The notes: a model not told the origin generated them from the letters alone. A DNA stretch of 64,000 nucleotides from Proteromonas lacertae (GCA_002245135.1 NGBS01001186.1:1-64000); one strand, 5' to 3'. Counted from the stretch's first letter, positions 35,210-47,153 are shown. Translations and numbers: made by a program.

Positions 35210-37200
35210 TTATAATCCTCTTTGACTAATACCTTTAGCAAAGCATGAATATAAAGCTGCACTTAATACTAATATTGCTGTTGCTATTCCAAATACAATA
35301 TTCCACTATTCAATATAAACGAAATCTATAAATAAAAATACTTGCATTGAGGTAGGTTTTTCACCAATTATATAAGATGTTAGAATTGGAGATATAATTC
35401 CTGGCAATGTTCCAACGGTATTTGATATTCCCATTATTATACCGGAATAATGTGGGCTAATATCCATCATATTAGCACCAATCATTGTCAAAGTTATTCC
35501 TGTTGATCCTACTGCGAATGACATTAAAATAATCATTATTGTAACGTTCTTTGACAATGCAGCAGCCATTAATCCAGCACCAGCCAACAGATTTCCAAGC
35601 ACAACGAAGAATTTTCTTATTGTTACTATCTTAAAACTACCTGATTGTATTACACAATCTGTAATGAAACTACTTACAACTTCAAGAATACTATCTGACA
35701 TATATGGAAATATTGAAATTATAGAAGTCATTGTGACTGTTAACTTAAACATTCCATTTATATATGTTGGTAAGTAAGTCATCATAGTATACCATGCCCA
35801 ATTAACTCCAAACATTAACTGAACTCTATTTAAAAAGAATAACGATAATTAATTATTATACAATGATAAAACACCTGCATTTGTAACTAATACTTTCCAT
35901 GGTATTTTTTGTTTCTTATCTTCCTTTACCATTTCTAATTCTGGAGGAATCATTTGAATTGGTCCTAAACTTATTCTTGATACTCTTGCACTTCTTGTGT
36001 TATTAAATTCAATTGTTTGAACTGTTTGAATTGCCTTTATTTCTGGTTGGCTTTTTCTTATTAAACTGGAAGTTTCTTTAACTGCAGCTGGAGATTCAGG
36101 TGATAATATTGTTCCTTCTGGAATATTTGCCTCTTCTAGATCTCTGCCTGATCTTTCTGTGTCTTGATCAGCATCATATCCTTCATTATCACTGCTACTG
36201 CTACTTTCCATATCTTCATTTACTTTTATATACTTTTTTCCTTTATTCTTTTTTGTTTTGACTTGCCTAACAGCAGTTTGTTGAGATCTTTTCATTTCAG
36301 AAGCTCTATCCATTCTTGCCATTTCCATTTCAGCTTCCTACAAAGTAATCACCAATAAAAATATATAAATACTCTTGTAGCTTCTTCTATTGATGTAATA
36401 ATCATTCTTTTTTCCTCTTCAGATATATGTTTATCTTCAGCTGGAGAAGAAGATACATATCTAGAATTTATATCAAATATAAACTATACAAATAAAACCA
36501 TATATACCACACTAAATGAAGCGCAAATATTACATAATACACACCTCTCCATCCCCAAGCTCTATCACAGATAAAACCACATATTGGCTGTCCAAGCGAA
36601 AGACCTAATGGGGAACCAGCATAGGCAATAGCTGTGAGTAATGTCCTTTCATTCACTGGAGCCCATTTAGCCATTAGAGCAGAAACAGATGGACAAACAA
36701 ATGCATTGATTACCCCTGAAATGGCATTTAATATTATTCTATTCATACATTACTACTCAATTATACAGCATAGTTGGATATGATCCAAAGAATGGGACCA
36801 ACAGACATAACACAGAAGCTAAAAATACACCCAATCCAAATGATGGAGTTGTTTATTAAGATAATTCCTTGAAATTAATGAAATATTTATCAAAAAGATA
36901 TGCTGCACCATACTGAGTAGCTACTATACCTCCAATTGTCTGTGGAATAATGTATCCCCAAAAATATGAAGATAGAATATAACCTTTTGTTGATTCTAAA
37001 GAATTATAGAGATAAAAAATATAAATACCCTGCCAATGAAATTCTTCCATCATCTTAATTGTAGTTACAGAAAATGATCCTCTTAGAACAAAAGTCTACA
37101 TTTTAAATCTCTTAACAATACACAAAAATTACCACCAAAGACACACAGTGCAACTCCAAACCTCTTCTTACCCCTAATTCAGTAAATAGTAACCATACAT
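35210..37200 (-). CDS. SLC17-type major facilitator transporter, copy B
   Basis: Paralogue of copy A with the same exon plan. Visible segments: GKKRFGVALCVFGGNFC, TKGYILSSYFWGYIIPQTIGG, KWAPVNERTLLTAIAYAGSPLG, WGWRGVYYVIFALHLVWYIWF, then a lysine/acidic cytosolic insert, NWAWYTMMTYLPTYINGMFK, MIGANMMDISPHYSGIIMG and terminal KGISQRGL. Its start codon is also divided by an intron: AT at 37200-37199, then a 25-nt intron, then G at 37173. A TGA sits immediately upstream in that frame. TTGAAACGATA lies ~30 nt upstream in reverse orientation. Substrate unknown. Confidence 0.88.
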
Positions 37201-37307
37201 TCAAAGTAAGAATGAAAAATGTAAAAGCTTGAAACGATATTTGTATATTAATTTTGACATAAAAAACACAGTTACACAAATAATTTAAAATTTAAAATAA
37301 AATTAAC

Positions 37308-39344
37308 TTACATTCCAGGTTGAATTACTCCTCTTGCAAAGCATGAATATATTAAGGCACCAGATACCAAAATAGATGATGTTATTATAAATACAATTCT
37401 CCACTATAACGTATAATGCAAGATAAATATACTAAAAGAAGTGTTGGATGTTCTCCAATAATATAAGATGTTAAAACTGGACAAATAATACCTGGAATTG
37501 TTGCAATTGTGTTAGAAATACCCATAATAATTCCAGCATAATGTGGACTAACATCCATCATATTTGCACTTTGCCTATTCGAATAATAACAATTAATAAA
37601 ATACATAGATCCTGTAATTGCAGTTAATCCAACAGTTAAAGTCATAAAAGTCACCATAGGTATTAAATCAGTAGAATAAGCAGCTAACAATAAAGCAATA
37701 GAAGCAGAAATATTACCAATTAATACAAATGCTTTTCTTATAGTAACAATTCTAATAAACATAGAAAAAAATGAAGTAAAAAAGAATATATATATATACT
37801 TAAATCTTCCTGATTTAATAAAACAATCTGTTATTGAACTAACTCCAATTCCAATTACAGTATTAGTGAGATATGGAAATAAAGCGATTAGTGATGATGT
37901 TGATACTGGTAACTTATACATGCCGTTAATAAATGTTGGTAAATATGTCATCATTGTATACCATGCCCAATTGCTAGTGAAATGAAGTTCAAAACTATAA
38001 TAAGAAATATATATATCACAAAAATACATTGTTAAAACTCCAATATTAGTCATAATAGTCTTCCAAGGTATATTTTGTTGTTTCTTTTGTACATGTATAT
38101 CTAACTGAGGTGGTAATTGCTGAATTGGTCCAAGATTCATTCTTGATATTCTTGCTTCTCTAGAGTTATTAAACTCAATCTTATCTAAAGGTTGTATTTT
38201 ATTATTGTTTAGTAATTGGATTGATTCTTCTTCTATTGAGATATCTGGATCAGGTGATTCATGATATTTAAATGATTTTTTCCCTACACTACTGCTACTT
38301 CTGTTACTTTTATTATTATTATTATTATTATTAATCTCATTTTCATCATCACCTTCATATTCTTCTTCTTCATCAACAGCAATCTGAGTGTATTTCTTAC
38401 CTTTTCTTTTGATAATTTTCTTCTTTTTATCTTTATTCATCTTTCCACTTTCTAAATTTTGACTTTCATCAATACTACTCATTTCAATTTCCACATTCTA
38501 ATATTAATAATATAAATATTAATAAATATATACTTCAGCAGATGCAATTGAATTAATAATCATATTCTTTTCTTCAATCGATATATAAGGATCTTGTTCA
38601 GGTGAAGAATATACAAAGAAATAAAACCAAATATACCATACAACATGAAGTACAAATATAACATAATAAACACCTCTCCATCCTAAATCACTATCAGTTA
38701 TATAACCTGATAAAGGTTGACCTAATGCCATTCCTAAAGCATTTCCTGAGAAACTGATTGAAGCTAATAATGTTCTTTCTGCTGGTGGTGCCCATCTACT
38801 GACTAGTGCAGATACTGCTGGCGTTACAAATGCATTGACTATTCCAGATAATGCGTTTAATAAACTTCTATTTGATTTATTAGTGTATTGGTTTATACAG
38901 AATCAATGGATGATTATTAACAATTGGAATTCCTACACAGAATACATCAGTCAGTAGAATGCCCATTCCAAATACTGGTTTGAAAGAATATTAAGAAGCT
39001 TTTATAAATATGAGAATGATATGAGAAAAAGATATGCTGCTCCATATTTTGTAGCTACAACACCTGCTATGATCTGTGGAAATATATATCCCCAAAAATA
39101 TGACGATAAAAAGTAACCTTTTGTTGATTCTGTTAATAATATAATTATCAAATAAATTACCTTCCCAATGGAATTCTTCAGTCATTTTAATAACAGTGAC
39201 AGATATAGAAGATCTTAATACCATTGTCTATTAAAATGATTGATAATATATGCGAAAAATACAACAAAATTCCCCATAAATATACATATTGCAACCCAAT
39301 ATCTTTTACTTTTCCTAGATTAAATAAAGCATTCCTCTATACAT
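37308..39344 (-). CDS. SLC17-type major facilitator transporter, copy C
   Basis: Third tandem paralogue. It begins MKSKRYWVAICIFMGNF, with the start codon split AT|G by a 28-nt intron (39315-39342). Several introns are read through without a stop in genomic sequence but break alignment to A and B, e.g. within GRFK|IVTIRKAF and before QSANMMDVSPHYAG. Contains TGAAGTACAA-encoded TM segments homologous to A/B (GWRGVYYVIFVLHVVWYIWF, NWAWYTMMTYLPTFINGMYK), an Asn/Ser-rich acidic insert between TM6 and TM7, and ends CFARGVIQPGM. Tandem A-B-C indicates local duplication. Confidence 0.86.
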
Positions 39345-39493
39345 TTTTATAGAAGAAATACAAATATAAAAAACGAATATAATTTTGGAACAACAGAAAA
39401 GAGAATGATTGTTGCATTTCATTATTCTATCATCTATCCGTACTAATAGTCCATCAAACAAACAGAACATTGAATTTAAAAAAGTTAAATAAT

Positions 39494-41491
39494 TTAATTA
39501 TCTTTCTTCTCTTCGTTTGGTGGTTTTTGCACTACTGCAGGTGTAGCTGGAGTAGCTGGTGTTTGTGGAGTTCCAGGAGTAACCATAGGTGTTGAAACAC
39601 CTAATTGTTTGTTTTGAGCTCTCAATAATGCTCTTTTCGCAGCTAACTTCATTCTAATCACACTTTGAACTAAAACAGCAGCATCATTCATAGTTTCATT
39701 AGGCAAACCAATTGGTAAGTATAATTCCACAAATCTTTCTCTCACTAAGAAGGATAGAATAGTATAAGTTCTAGAAAGAACCAAATCAACAGGCAAATAT
39801 TGCTGTAAATCGCCATTCATTACAAATACTTGAGCACACATGATATGTTGGAATGACAAATTATTCTTTATTGATTTCATAAACTTTAAGATATAATCAC
39901 TGTTTAATTCTGTTGAATCGATCTTTAATATTGCTTGTAGTTTAATTTCACTAAAGTCATCTTCATGTATTAATATATCAGGTTCAGTTGACCAGTGGTT
40001 GTAATATAAGAACCTTGAAGGATAATACGTTGATGTATTCCATTCATCTATTTAAATAATAATAATAATAATAAAATATATACTAATTATTGGACTAGCA
40101 TCATTCAAGAAATCTTGTACTTCAATAGTATCTGGATGATTCTTAAATGTTGATAATAATCTAATAGTATCATAGGATGATAAGAATAATTGTGGAGAAT
40201 TTGTTAATATCTTGAAACATTCAGATAATGTTAATTCTTTAGCACCTGGGTATTTCTCTATTAACAATTTAAATAATAAATAAATGATAAATACTGTTAA
40301 TAGTCTCAGATAAATATCTTCTAATTTGGTTGGATGATATGTAGAATGGATTTTTGAGTAAATAAATATGAGCTTCACTATATAAAGATGGGAATTGAGT
40401 AAAAAAAAATTAAAGAAATTTCTAAGGTATAATTTATAAAAAAGGAAAAAAAGATATTCATATGTAATAGATCCATCTGCATTCTCTCTTACTAAAATCA
40501 TTAATAAATTAATTTCCATTTGAGTTAAACACAAGGAAGGATGATATAAACACTTTTGGAATACAGCTCTTGGAATAGATAATGTATGTGAAGAATCAGC
40601 CTATTTAGAAAAAAAATATTAATAATATGATATAAATACATTTTTAAACACTTCTGCAGCTTGACTAAACAACAAATCAAATCTAATATCAAATGTTTTC
40701 TCAATAACTGTACATTGTTCTGATGATAAATTACCTCCAAAGCCAATTGCTCCTCTGTCTTTCAATACACGAACTAATGGTGTTACTTCAGTTACAAAGT
40801 CACGATAATTCACATTACCTTCATTATTCTCATATGATACAACCAATAAATTCTATTTTGAAAAAAATAAAAATTATATATAAAATATATATACAGTCAT
40901 TTCATCATCAGTTAAATCTAAAGAAGCAGATAAAAATAATGCTTTGAATGAATTATATGTAAGGAATTTAGTATCATTAGCGTCTTCTGTTCTGAATAAT
41001 GCCAATAAGTATTCTTCAATTGCAAGAGATTGTTCTGCAGATTCAAAGGCAGCATCTGGTTTTTCTGGAGCACGAGTTTTAGTAAAGTTATCGTGTAATG
41101 TAACAATATCATTGACATATGATTTTTCTTTTACTATTCTGTCTAACCATTTTGAACTTATTAATTCATCACCTGATCTTTTTAAAGTATATTCCTCAAC
41201 TATATATTAAAATTAAATGATTAATTGAAATACTTTTGTAAGATAAAGCGCTCATTTTCTCATCGTCATAAGGTACTTCAAAATGAAGATCAGCTGTAGC
41301 AATAGGTATTGGATTAAGTTGGGTTGGTAAACTGAAATTAACATCTATAATACATGAATTATCTTTTATTTCCTACAAAATATTGAAATGATTCTTACTC
41401 TAACATCACAATAGTATCTATATCCTGTGGCTGATTTTTCTATAAACTCTTTCACTCTATCTATTGACTCATATACTCTTTGATCATCCAT
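39494..41491 (-). CDS. EF-hand-like/IQ-motif protein
   Basis: Starts MDDQRVYESIDRVKEFIEKS. It has calmodulin-like EF-hand units with partly preserved loops (ENNEGNVNYRDF; ENADGSITYDQF, the latter only after removal of an unusual AT-AC intron). The C-terminus has an IQ calmodulin-binding motif (VLVQSVIRMKLAAKRALLR), then a Pro/Thr/Ala tail (TPGTPQTPATPATPA). Ordinary GT-AG introns include 41373-41398; the junction ETIN-K-KYPGAKEL is also in phase. I do not recognise a named orthologue; EF-hand/IQ proteins of this size are frequent in axonemes and cortical cytoskeleton. Confidence 0.75.
40399..40457 (-). other. Probable minor-spliceosome (U12-type) AT-AC intron, 59 nt
   Basis: In the EF-hand/IQ gene. 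Donor ATATCTTTTT (consensus ATATCCTTTT), branch-like TTTCTTTAAT with its adenosine ~11 nt before the end, terminal TTTTAC. Removal joins ITYGA|T to give SITYDQFPSLYSEAHIYLL and then stays in frame to the next GT-AG intron. Without removal the frame runs into non-conserved Phe/Leu-rich sequence. Confidence 0.7.
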
Positions 41492-41706
41492 TTTCAAAAA
41501 ATAAAAATAAAACGGAATCTGGTTATTGAAAAGTATGAAACATTTATCCCCACATATTTATTTTTTATTTTTCTCATCACAGAAGCATAATTTCACAAAA
41601 ATAACAGTGAAAATAGTTTTATATCATACAAAAAAAGTTAAATACTTATAATTATCAAATCAAAAAACCATGAATCAAAAAATAGACAAAAATATACATA
41701 TTTCAA

Positions 41707-42384
41707 TTATAAAATATTTTCCATCGTCTTTTTATCCAACACTTTCAAAAAATATTGTGGTGGTAAGACATTATCTATTCCCTTTGTAAGAATCACATTA
41801 TTATCTGAAAGAAAAAACTTTATACCATCATTCATAGCTTTTACTACATCAATATAGATATATATTTGACAACTAGATCTAATTCCACTTTGAACTGATT
41901 CTTTTGGTAAAGAATTTGTGAAATGAATGTGAGTTCTATTCATTGTTTTTAATCCTTCTGTTCTATAAATTACAAAGAAAAAAATGAATTTAGATACTTT
42001 ATTTTATCCCATGCAGCATAATATGTTCCATGAATACAGTTTGGTATTTCTTCAGGTGAATTAATTGGTTTGAATATCATGTTCTCATTAATTCCTGGAA
42101 TTGAATGACCTTGATTGGCTCTTATATATTTTATACCATCATCACATTTAATAGTAAATCTCTGTTTTTTATCTGTTTGAACAACCTTTTTTATTCATAA
42201 ATATGTTTAAATATATTTATACTTTATTCACATCATCTTCAGATATCCCTTTCATTTGACTTGAAGCTAACAAATCAGCGAGTTTAACAAATCCATCTGC
42301 TGACATAGCTATTTTCAATTCAATAGCTCCATGCCTGAGTATCCAACTCATTGTTTTACTTATTTCAGTCAATCTTTTACTCAT
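41707..42384 (-). CDS. TRPT1: tRNA 2'-phosphotransferase
   Basis: Three exons; the protein matches Tpt1/KptA throughout: SKTMSWILRHGAIELKI, MSADGFVKLADLL, VVQTDKKQRFTI, YIRANQGHS, CIHGTYYAAWDKI, MNRTHIHF and PPQYFLKVL. The four catalytic basic residues of the family (Arg-His of LRHGA, Arg of RANQGHS, Arg of NRTHIH) are all present. The enzyme removes the splice-junction 2'-phosphate from ligated tRNAs using NAD+, implying that this organism ligates tRNA halves by the 5'-phosphate (fungal/plant-type) route or keeps the enzyme for another reason. It starts 84 bp from the divergent UFC1 start. Confidence 0.93.
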
Positions 42385-42468
42385 TTGTTAAATAGGGAAA
42401 TATATTCTTTTTTATTTTGCACACATGTTTGAGAGTTTGTTTCATATTATTTTTCAATTATTTTGAAA

Positions 42469-43021
42469 ATGTCAATTTCCAACGAAACTAAAGAGACAGT
42501 GAAGAAGATACCACTTTTATCTGTTAAAGCTGGTCCAAGAGATGGTGATAAATATAAAGATAGATTAAAAGAAGAACTTAATGCTTTAATCCAAGTATAA
42601 TGTTGTTTGTTATTGTTAGTATGTTAAAATAAATAAAGAGAATGATAATGATTGGTTTCAAATTAAATGTGACAATACAGAAGGAACACAGTATATTCTC
42701 AAGTTTTAATCTTTATATAGTTGGTCTGGAAAGTGTTGGTATTATTATAATCGTCTTAAGTATGAGTTTAAAATGCAATTTGAAATTCCAGCAACATATC
42801 CTGTCTCTCCTCCAGAAATTCAATTACCAGAACTGGAAGGAAAAACGGTGAAAATGTATAGAGGAGGTAAGATATGTTGTGATATTCATTTTAATCCATT
42901 GTGGTCAAAGAATACACCCAAATTCGGCATAGCTCATGCTCTAGCTCTAGGATTAGGTCCATGGCTTGCAGTTGAAGTACCATATATGGCAGAACTTGGA
43001 TTATTAACTCATACAGATTAA
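42469..43021 (+). CDS. UFC1: Ufm1-conjugating enzyme 1
   Basis: Three exons (42469-42594, 42620-42690, 42721-43021), 165 residues, the family's usual size. Clear E2-like UFC1 features: [62 protein letters not shown] with the active-site cysteine, and [20 protein letters not shown]. After the catalytic Cys the sequence reads CDIHF, one residue shorter than the animal LTDHF segment. It accepts Ufm1 from UBA5 and passes it to UFL1; ufmylation acts on ribosomes at the ER. Ufm1 pathway genes are patchily retained across eukaryotes, so its presence is informative. Confidence 0.96.
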
Positions 43022-43145
43022 GAAACAAAATATTTACTTTTTTTTTTTTATCATTTCTTTGTGTGTTTTTGTTGTGTTATATAAAAATAAGAATTATTGT
43101 TAAATAAAATATATTTACTAAGTCTCTATTAATTTACATTCTTTT

Positions 43146-44246
43146 TTATTCTTGAGTATTTTCAGCATCTCTAACATCTTCACTATCGAGATTTTTCTTA
43201 TTCTCTAAATACTGTTTATATTGTGGATAATCCTCAACTTTCATTCCATTATTATCAACTATATTCATATCAATATCATCTCTACTACACAATAAATGAA
43301 TAATCTTCATATTTTCATCAGAATAATCACTATTCTTTATGCAATACATTAAAGCTGTCAATCCATTACAATCTTGTTGATTAATATTGGTGCATAAATC
43401 TATTATCTTTACAACAACATCATATAAATTACTTTGACATGCAAACATCAATGGTGATTGTTTATTGTTATTTATTTCATTAACAATATCTATTTCATTC
43501 TCATTTGAATATCCTAATAACATATCAATTATTTCATTGTATTTTCCTTTACAAGCTAACATTAATGGAGTATTTTCTTCTTTATCAACTATATTTATAT
43601 CTATTTTATCTAATAACAATTCTGCGATTTTTGAATAACCAAATCTACAAGCAAATAGAAGAGGTGAGTTAGGATTTATTGGTTGTAATGGTTTATCAAT
43701 ATGATTCAATATATTGGTAAATATGTTTATATTCCCATTTATTGAAGCTGCTTCCAATGGAGTTACTGTCACATTTTGATCTAATTTTGAACTATATACT
43801 TGTGCAGCTTCATAATCAACATTTTCATCTATTTTTATGAGTTCATCAACAAATTTTTCTAGACCTTCAAGAGCAGCATGTAATAGCGCTGAACAACCTT
43901 TTTCATTAACCAATTTTGTATCAGCGCCTGATTCAACTAAAAATAAACAAATATCTTCCTATTCATAAATTAAAAATTAAATTATACTTGTTGATATTGA
44001 GCAGCTAATATTAAAGGAGTATTATCCCACATTAATCTTTGGTTTATATCAGAACCATTCTGTATATGAGTCTACTATATAAATTCTATATTTATATACT
44101 TTTACTATTTCGAGATTTCCATCCTTAATTGCTTTTGGTAATGAAAGTAATTTTGTTTTTGGAGGATTCAATGCTTGTGCCTCAGTTTGGACTGGTTGTG
44201 GTTCTACAGTCTCTAATATATCCACTTTTGATTGTTTACAACCCAT
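43146..44246 (-). CDS. Ankyrin-repeat protein with N-terminal lipidation signal
   Basis: Three exons. The spliced protein begins MGCKQSK, a typical N-myristoylation plus Cys-palmitoylation signal, and continues into about eight ankyrin repeats (e.g. TPLILAAQYQQEDICLFLVE, NTPLMLACKGKYNEIIDMLL, LTALMYCIKN). The start at 44246 is chosen for this signal; an upstream in-frame ATG would bury it. The first intron ends TAGTAG; only use of the second AG keeps the frame (VK|THIQNGSDINQRL). Likely a membrane-attached protein-binding scaffold. Partner unknown. Confidence 0.82.
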
Positions 44247-44324
44247 AAATGAGTAGATAAAAGAAAAATCGATTAAAATAAAAAAATAACTGTTGTACTT
44301 TGACCTGGTCAAAAATGTGTAAGA

Positions 44325-45220
44325 ATGTCATATTTTGATTATTCAACATCATTTTTGTATGATGAAAGTAAAAATGATTCATATGAGTCACATATGAAAG
44401 GTATATTCAAATAAATTCATTTTTAGTTGCATTGGTTGTATTGAATTGTTCTTTTAACACAGATATGTTCAAGTATTATCATATTTCAAATAATGAAATA
44501 GATACTTTTGGAATAAAACATCTTTTAGAGTATTTGCTGATGGAGCATCAACAAGAATATATGAAGAACTGAACAGTGAAGTTGAAAAATATATACCTAA
44601 TGTAATCACAGTATTTTAGATTTGTATTAATATCATAAATAGGGGGATTTTGATTCTTCTTCACCAGAAATATTGAAATACTATGAAAATAAAGGAACTA
44701 ATGTTATACATGATACTGATCAAGATACAACCGATTTTACAAAATCATTAAAACAAATTCAAAATAAATGTGGAGATGATTGTTGTAATTGGAAAGTGAT
44801 TGTGTTAGGTAATTTCAATGGCAGATTAGACCATAGTATGGCTATGGTTCATGTATTAATCATGTGGGAATCTGTATTTTCTCATTTACTTGTAATTTCA
44901 CCTGACTGTATAACATATTTACTTCATAAAGGATTAAATAAAATTCATGTAACTACTCAATATGAAGGAAAAACTTGTGGATTACTTCCTTTTTGTATAT
45001 TACACAATTCAATTATTTTCTATTTATGTTAGTACCATGTGATCATATCACTACTAATGGATTGAAATGGGATATGATAGATTGGAAGACATCGTTTGAT
45101 TCTATCATAAGTTCGTGTAATGTTCTTGCTTCTGATTTAGTTACAGTTGAAGTATCAAATCCTATAATTTGGACAATTACGTTTAAATTAAATGAGTTTA
45201 AGAGTAAGTTGTGTAATTAA
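44325..45220 (+). CDS. TPK1: Thiamine pyrophosphokinase
   Basis: Five exons. Alignment to TPK1: ALVVLNCSFN, FRVFADGASTRIYEEL, GDFDSSSPEILKYY, TDQDTTDFTKSL, VLGNFNGRLDHSMA, ITTNGLKWDM and VTVEVSNPIIWTI. The GDFDS and DQDxTDF substrate/metal motifs are intact. The human GGLAGRFDQ appears as GNFNGRLDH. It makes thiamine diphosphate from thiamine and ATP in the cytosol. The N-terminus (MSYFDYSTSF) is short, as in fungi and animals. The start codon is 78 bp from the divergent ankyrin gene, with the inverted repeat TTTGACCTGGTCAAA (44299-44313) just upstream. Confidence 0.94.
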
Positions 45221-45287
45221 TTAGTTTTTTCTTTTATTTTATTTTTTGTAAGGAAGGACAGAAAAATTCAAACCTACCTCAAATAAG

Positions 45288-46558
45288 ATGAATATTTCTC
45301 AATTCTTATTCTCTTGTGTGAAATACCCTTTCTATATATTCCAACTTAATTTATATTTAATATTCAATATCAATCTTGAGATATGGTATTTTTTGCTTGG
45401 TAAACTAAAATTGTTGATATCAGCAAAGAAGGTAGAATGCGAAGCAAAAGAAAAAGAATTACCGTTAACAGAGACGAATGGACATTTTGCAAATCTTCCA
45501 AGTGGAAAATGTTTTTACATTGAAGATGGTGATGAATCCAATCCAGTTGTTATACTAATTCATGGATTTACTAATATTTCTTCAGTATACGAACCAATAA
45601 TACCTTATATTGTATGTAATGTAATATTTAGTTGAAATTAGGTTGATGCAGGATATCATGTATATTCAATAGATTTATATGGATTTGGACAATCTCCACA
45701 ACCATTTGAATCTAAAGATTTCACTATCAGTTATTATGTTAACCAGGTACATGAATTTATAGAGAATCTTGAATTAGGTGAAGAACAGGTGATATTAGTT
45801 GGTCATTCGATGGGTGGTTATATTGCATCAATGTATACAATACAATATCCAAGAAATATATCATCTTTGAAACTATTGGCACCAGCGAAGAGTGGAAATT
45901 ATGATAGTCCATCACTTTATTTAAGCATTTATGTATTAGTATAAATTTGGATTTTTTTATTGTTTTATTTATATTGTAAATAGATGCTTGAGTTTTTATC
46001 AAGAATACCATTACTTGGTAGTATGTTTTTTTATACTTCCAATATATTATCAGCTATGTTTTTAAGATTTGCATTAAAAAACAATGATTGGAATCCTAGA
46101 GAAATAAAACAAGTAGTTGATAATGATATTGTTAAAGATGATACAAGAATTACAGTGTTTTTATTATATTGCAGAATGGCATTAGTTTCATTTTATGATT
46201 GTATGTACACTGTAAAATATAACAAACATCTTATTTCATTGTTATATTATATTATTCATGATTTAAGGTTTATGGAATTTGATGATGATTTATATAGAAA
46301 TGTTAATGAAATAACTAAACAATATATATCATTTTTTTTAAATATTTAAATATTCTATAAGTTATTTCTTAATTTTATTTTTACGCTATTCCTGTGCAAT
46401 TGATCTGGGGAGAATATGATGAATGTGTTCCTGTATATTATATCAAGAAATATTTACAACCAGTTTTGCCAAATGCAAAAGTGAATGTTTTAAAGGATAG
46501 TGATCATTTTATGTTTGTTAATTATCCAGAGCTGGTTAGAGATATGCTATTCTGTTAA
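45288..46558 (+). CDS. Alpha/beta hydrolase with N-terminal membrane segment
   Basis: Exons 45288-45611, 45642-45932, 45984-46325 and 46385-46558. The first ~50 residues are hydrophobic (signal-anchor-like). Then the canonical fold: VVILIHGFTN (oxyanion HG), YSIDLYGFGQS, VGHSMGGYIASMY with the nucleophile Ser, LIWGEYDECVP with the acid, and KDSDHFMFV with the catalytic His. Substrate unknown; closest in style to monoglyceride lipase/epoxide hydrolase-like enzymes. The exon carrying the catalytic Asp and His can only be reached through the AT-AC intron at 46326-46384. A further in-frame 63-nt GT-AG intron near 46207-46268 is possible. Confidence 0.88.
46326..46384 (+). other. Probable minor-spliceosome (U12-type) AT-AC intron, 59 nt
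   Basis: In the alpha/beta hydrolase gene. Donor ATATCATTTT (consensus ATATCCTTTT), branch-like TTTCTTAAT at 46365-46373 with its adenosine 12 nt from the end, terminal TTTTTAC. Removal joins TKQY to AIPVQLIWGEYD in phase 0 and supplies the missing catalytic acid and histidine. No AG lies between the in-frame TAA (46370-46372) and the next exon, so no GT-AG intron can do this. Confidence 0.8.
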
Positions 46559-46692
46559 TATAATCACTGTATTTTATAAATTTCACCTATTATTATTTTA
46601 TGAAGTGTATATGGTTATATACTACTAACAAACAGGTAATAAAAATAAAATTATCAATTATAACATATAAATAAAAGCAATATAAACTCAAT

Positions 46693-47043
46693 TTACCAAC
46701 AATTTCTGCGATAACAGTATTGTGGTGGTGGTAAACAATATTGCTGTTGTTGCTGATAATACATAAACTGTTGTCTCCTTTGTTCTTCCTCACGCGCCAT
46801 ACAATAAGCCACATATTCCATTTGTCTTCTTCTCTGTTCTTCCATTGCTGCTCTACGTCTCATCGCATTCAATTCTTCTTCTCTCATCATGTTGTCAAAT
46901 TCACAAGCAGCGACTGTTAATACTGCAGCTGCTGCAATTTGTTTTTTCTTCTCTTCTTCTTTTTTTGCTGCATTCATCATAGCTGCCATAGCAATAAACA
47001 CAATTATATAAGCAAGAGCACTTGTAGAATCTTCTTCACTCAT
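46693..47043 (-). CDS. Small Arg/Glu-rich membrane protein, family member 1 (no CaaX)
   Basis: 116 residues, single exon. An N-terminal hydrophobic helix (ALAYIIVFIAMAAMM) is followed by an Arg/Glu helix (EEQRRRQMEYVAYCMAREEE) shared with the genes at 47465 and 48458, then a Gln/Tyr/Pro tail ending RRNCW. Unlike its relatives it lacks a CaaX box. The upstream region has the same three blocks as the other two members (TTTGGAGGGAAA, TTCGCGCCAAGCTT, ATCCAATCAT). Function unknown. Confidence 0.7.
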   Translation of the reverse strand: MSEEDSTSALAYIIVFIAMAAMMNAAKKEEEKKKQIAAAAVLTVAACEFDNMMREEELNAMRRRAAMEEQRRRQMEYVAYCMAREEEQRRQQFMYYQQQQQYCLPPPQYCYRRNCW

Positions 47044-47081
47044 GTTTTGAAAGATAAAAATAGATAGAATAACTGAAGGAT

Positions 47082-47153
47082 ATGATTGGATAATTAGGTT
47101 TGAGAAGCTTGGCGCGAAATTATTATTTTTACATTTTCACTTTTCCCTCCAAA
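47082..47153 (-). promoter_or_regulatory. Shared promoter blocks (GGAGGGAA / E2F-like / CCAAT) of family member 1
   Basis: Read on the minus strand: TTTTGGAGGGAAAAG, then TTTCGCGCCAAGCTT (a strong E2F/DP-like site), then ATCCAATCAT (CCAAT box), then the ATG at 47043. Same order as before the genes at 47465 and 48793. Confidence 0.6.
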
